DNA from: Litoditis marina
Taxonomy: Eukaryota; Nematoda; Chromadorea; Rhabditida; Rhabditidae
NCBI GenBank assembly: GCA_964036275.1
Contig: OZ038434.1
Coordinates: forward strand, 28,133,511 to 28,197,510
Direction of reading: 5' to 3'
Length of the DNA: 64,000 bases
A program made the position numbers and the translations under genes. Below the pieces are notes generated by a model. It saw only the letters and a list, made by a program, of their open reading frames with translations, ran no database searches and was not told the DNA's origin. This document shows, piece after piece, positions 63,681 to 64,000 of the stretch. The first letter of the stretch is position 1; each line of letters begins with the position of its first letter.

Positions 63681-64000
63681 AAACAAATCTGTGGAAACAG
63701 AAGAACATTTATGCTGTCAATTACAAAACGCATATCATTGTTACGAAGTCGTATTTTGAAAAAGTAGATTGAATGTAGAAAAAATGCAATTTTGCACTTT
63801 CTCGAAATGCGTTACTTTTTCTGGTTGCAGACCTGTTTTCGAACTACGCCTCGGGTAAATTAACCACTTTTGGCGAAAATCAAGGCCTTGTAGGAAACAG
63901 GGCCTTGCACTTTTGATCTGTTCAAGGATATTGGGATGAAAAAACATGAAAACCGTCCAACCACGTTTTGGAGATCAGTTTTCATCGCCAAAATAGTCTT

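Larger units (their letters stand above)
55695..64000. other. Gene-poor 8.3-kb region
   Basis: No exon series or recognisable protein was found on either strand. The region holds a GACGTTTCGGCGGATTCGCC-type repeat near 56828, a threefold repeat with a nested Harbinger-type MITE (57684-58360), CT-rich tracts, a CACGTG repeat cluster (60061-60535), one palindromic MITE and one mariner-like MITE with a tRNA-like core. Confidence 0.55.

Noticed and set aside
63335..63772. 145-codon plus-strand frame
   Set aside because: Again CT-rich low-complexity sequence with a poly-C run.
1..64000. CRISPR arrays, bacterial operons or phage genes
   Set aside because: The tandem repeats here have no unique spacers of constant length, and gene structure is clearly that of an intron-rich animal genome.

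Overview
The window looks like a piece of a Caenorhabditis-type nematode chromosome. The introns are AT-rich and end in TTTTCAG/TTTCCAG acceptors. The start codons of two genes sit 2-5 bases after a strong acceptor, as at spliced-leader trans-splice sites. One gene belongs to the C-type lectin (clec) class that is greatly expanded in nematodes, and the non-coding DNA is full of small non-autonomous transposons. No prokaryotic feature, CRISPR array, rRNA or functional tRNA was seen.

Layout. (1) 1-4010: a decayed CR1/Jockey-type LINE on the minus strand (ORF1, endonuclease and reverse transcriptase all broken). A younger 1.2-kb plus-strand retroposon with one intact ORF1-like frame and no reverse transcriptase is inserted in it. 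(2) 4011-6456: no confident gene; a direct duplication and one orphan signal-peptide frame. (3) 6457-25569, plus: a 17-exon gene for a 545-residue secreted protein with three C-type lectin-like domains and a threonine-rich linker. Its introns carry a 1-kb minisatellite, a TGACGTCA-rich tandem array and a 725-bp foldback element. (4) 27194-36904, minus: a 12-exon gene for a 664-residue nicotinic-receptor-type Cys-loop channel subunit with a long acidic Ser/Thr-rich N-terminal extension and no loop-C cysteine pair. (5) 36905-39551: intergenic, with direct repeats. (6) 39552-55694, plus: a 27-exon gene for a 912-residue TAF1B/Rrn7-type RNA polymerase I initiation factor with an N-terminal zinc ribbon. 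(7) 55695-64000: no convincing gene; several MITEs, CACGTG-containing repeats and polypyrimidine tracts.

The three gene models were assembled by hand from splice sites. Every junction keeps the reading frame and the exon lengths sum to whole codons. The genes are functionally unrelated (secreted lectin, cation channel, rRNA transcription factor), and nothing suggests an operon.

The most unusual signal is in the introns of the channel and TAF1B genes. At least nine exons have a diverged extra copy of one exon edge, together with its splice site, lying 100-250 bp away inside the intron. Several short hAT-like MITEs also sit right at intron ends; in one, the 8-bp target duplication is exactly the first eight bases of the intron, so the 5' splice site itself has been duplicated. 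Together these suggest that splice-site neighbourhoods have been copied repeatedly here, creating decoy or poison-exon candidates.
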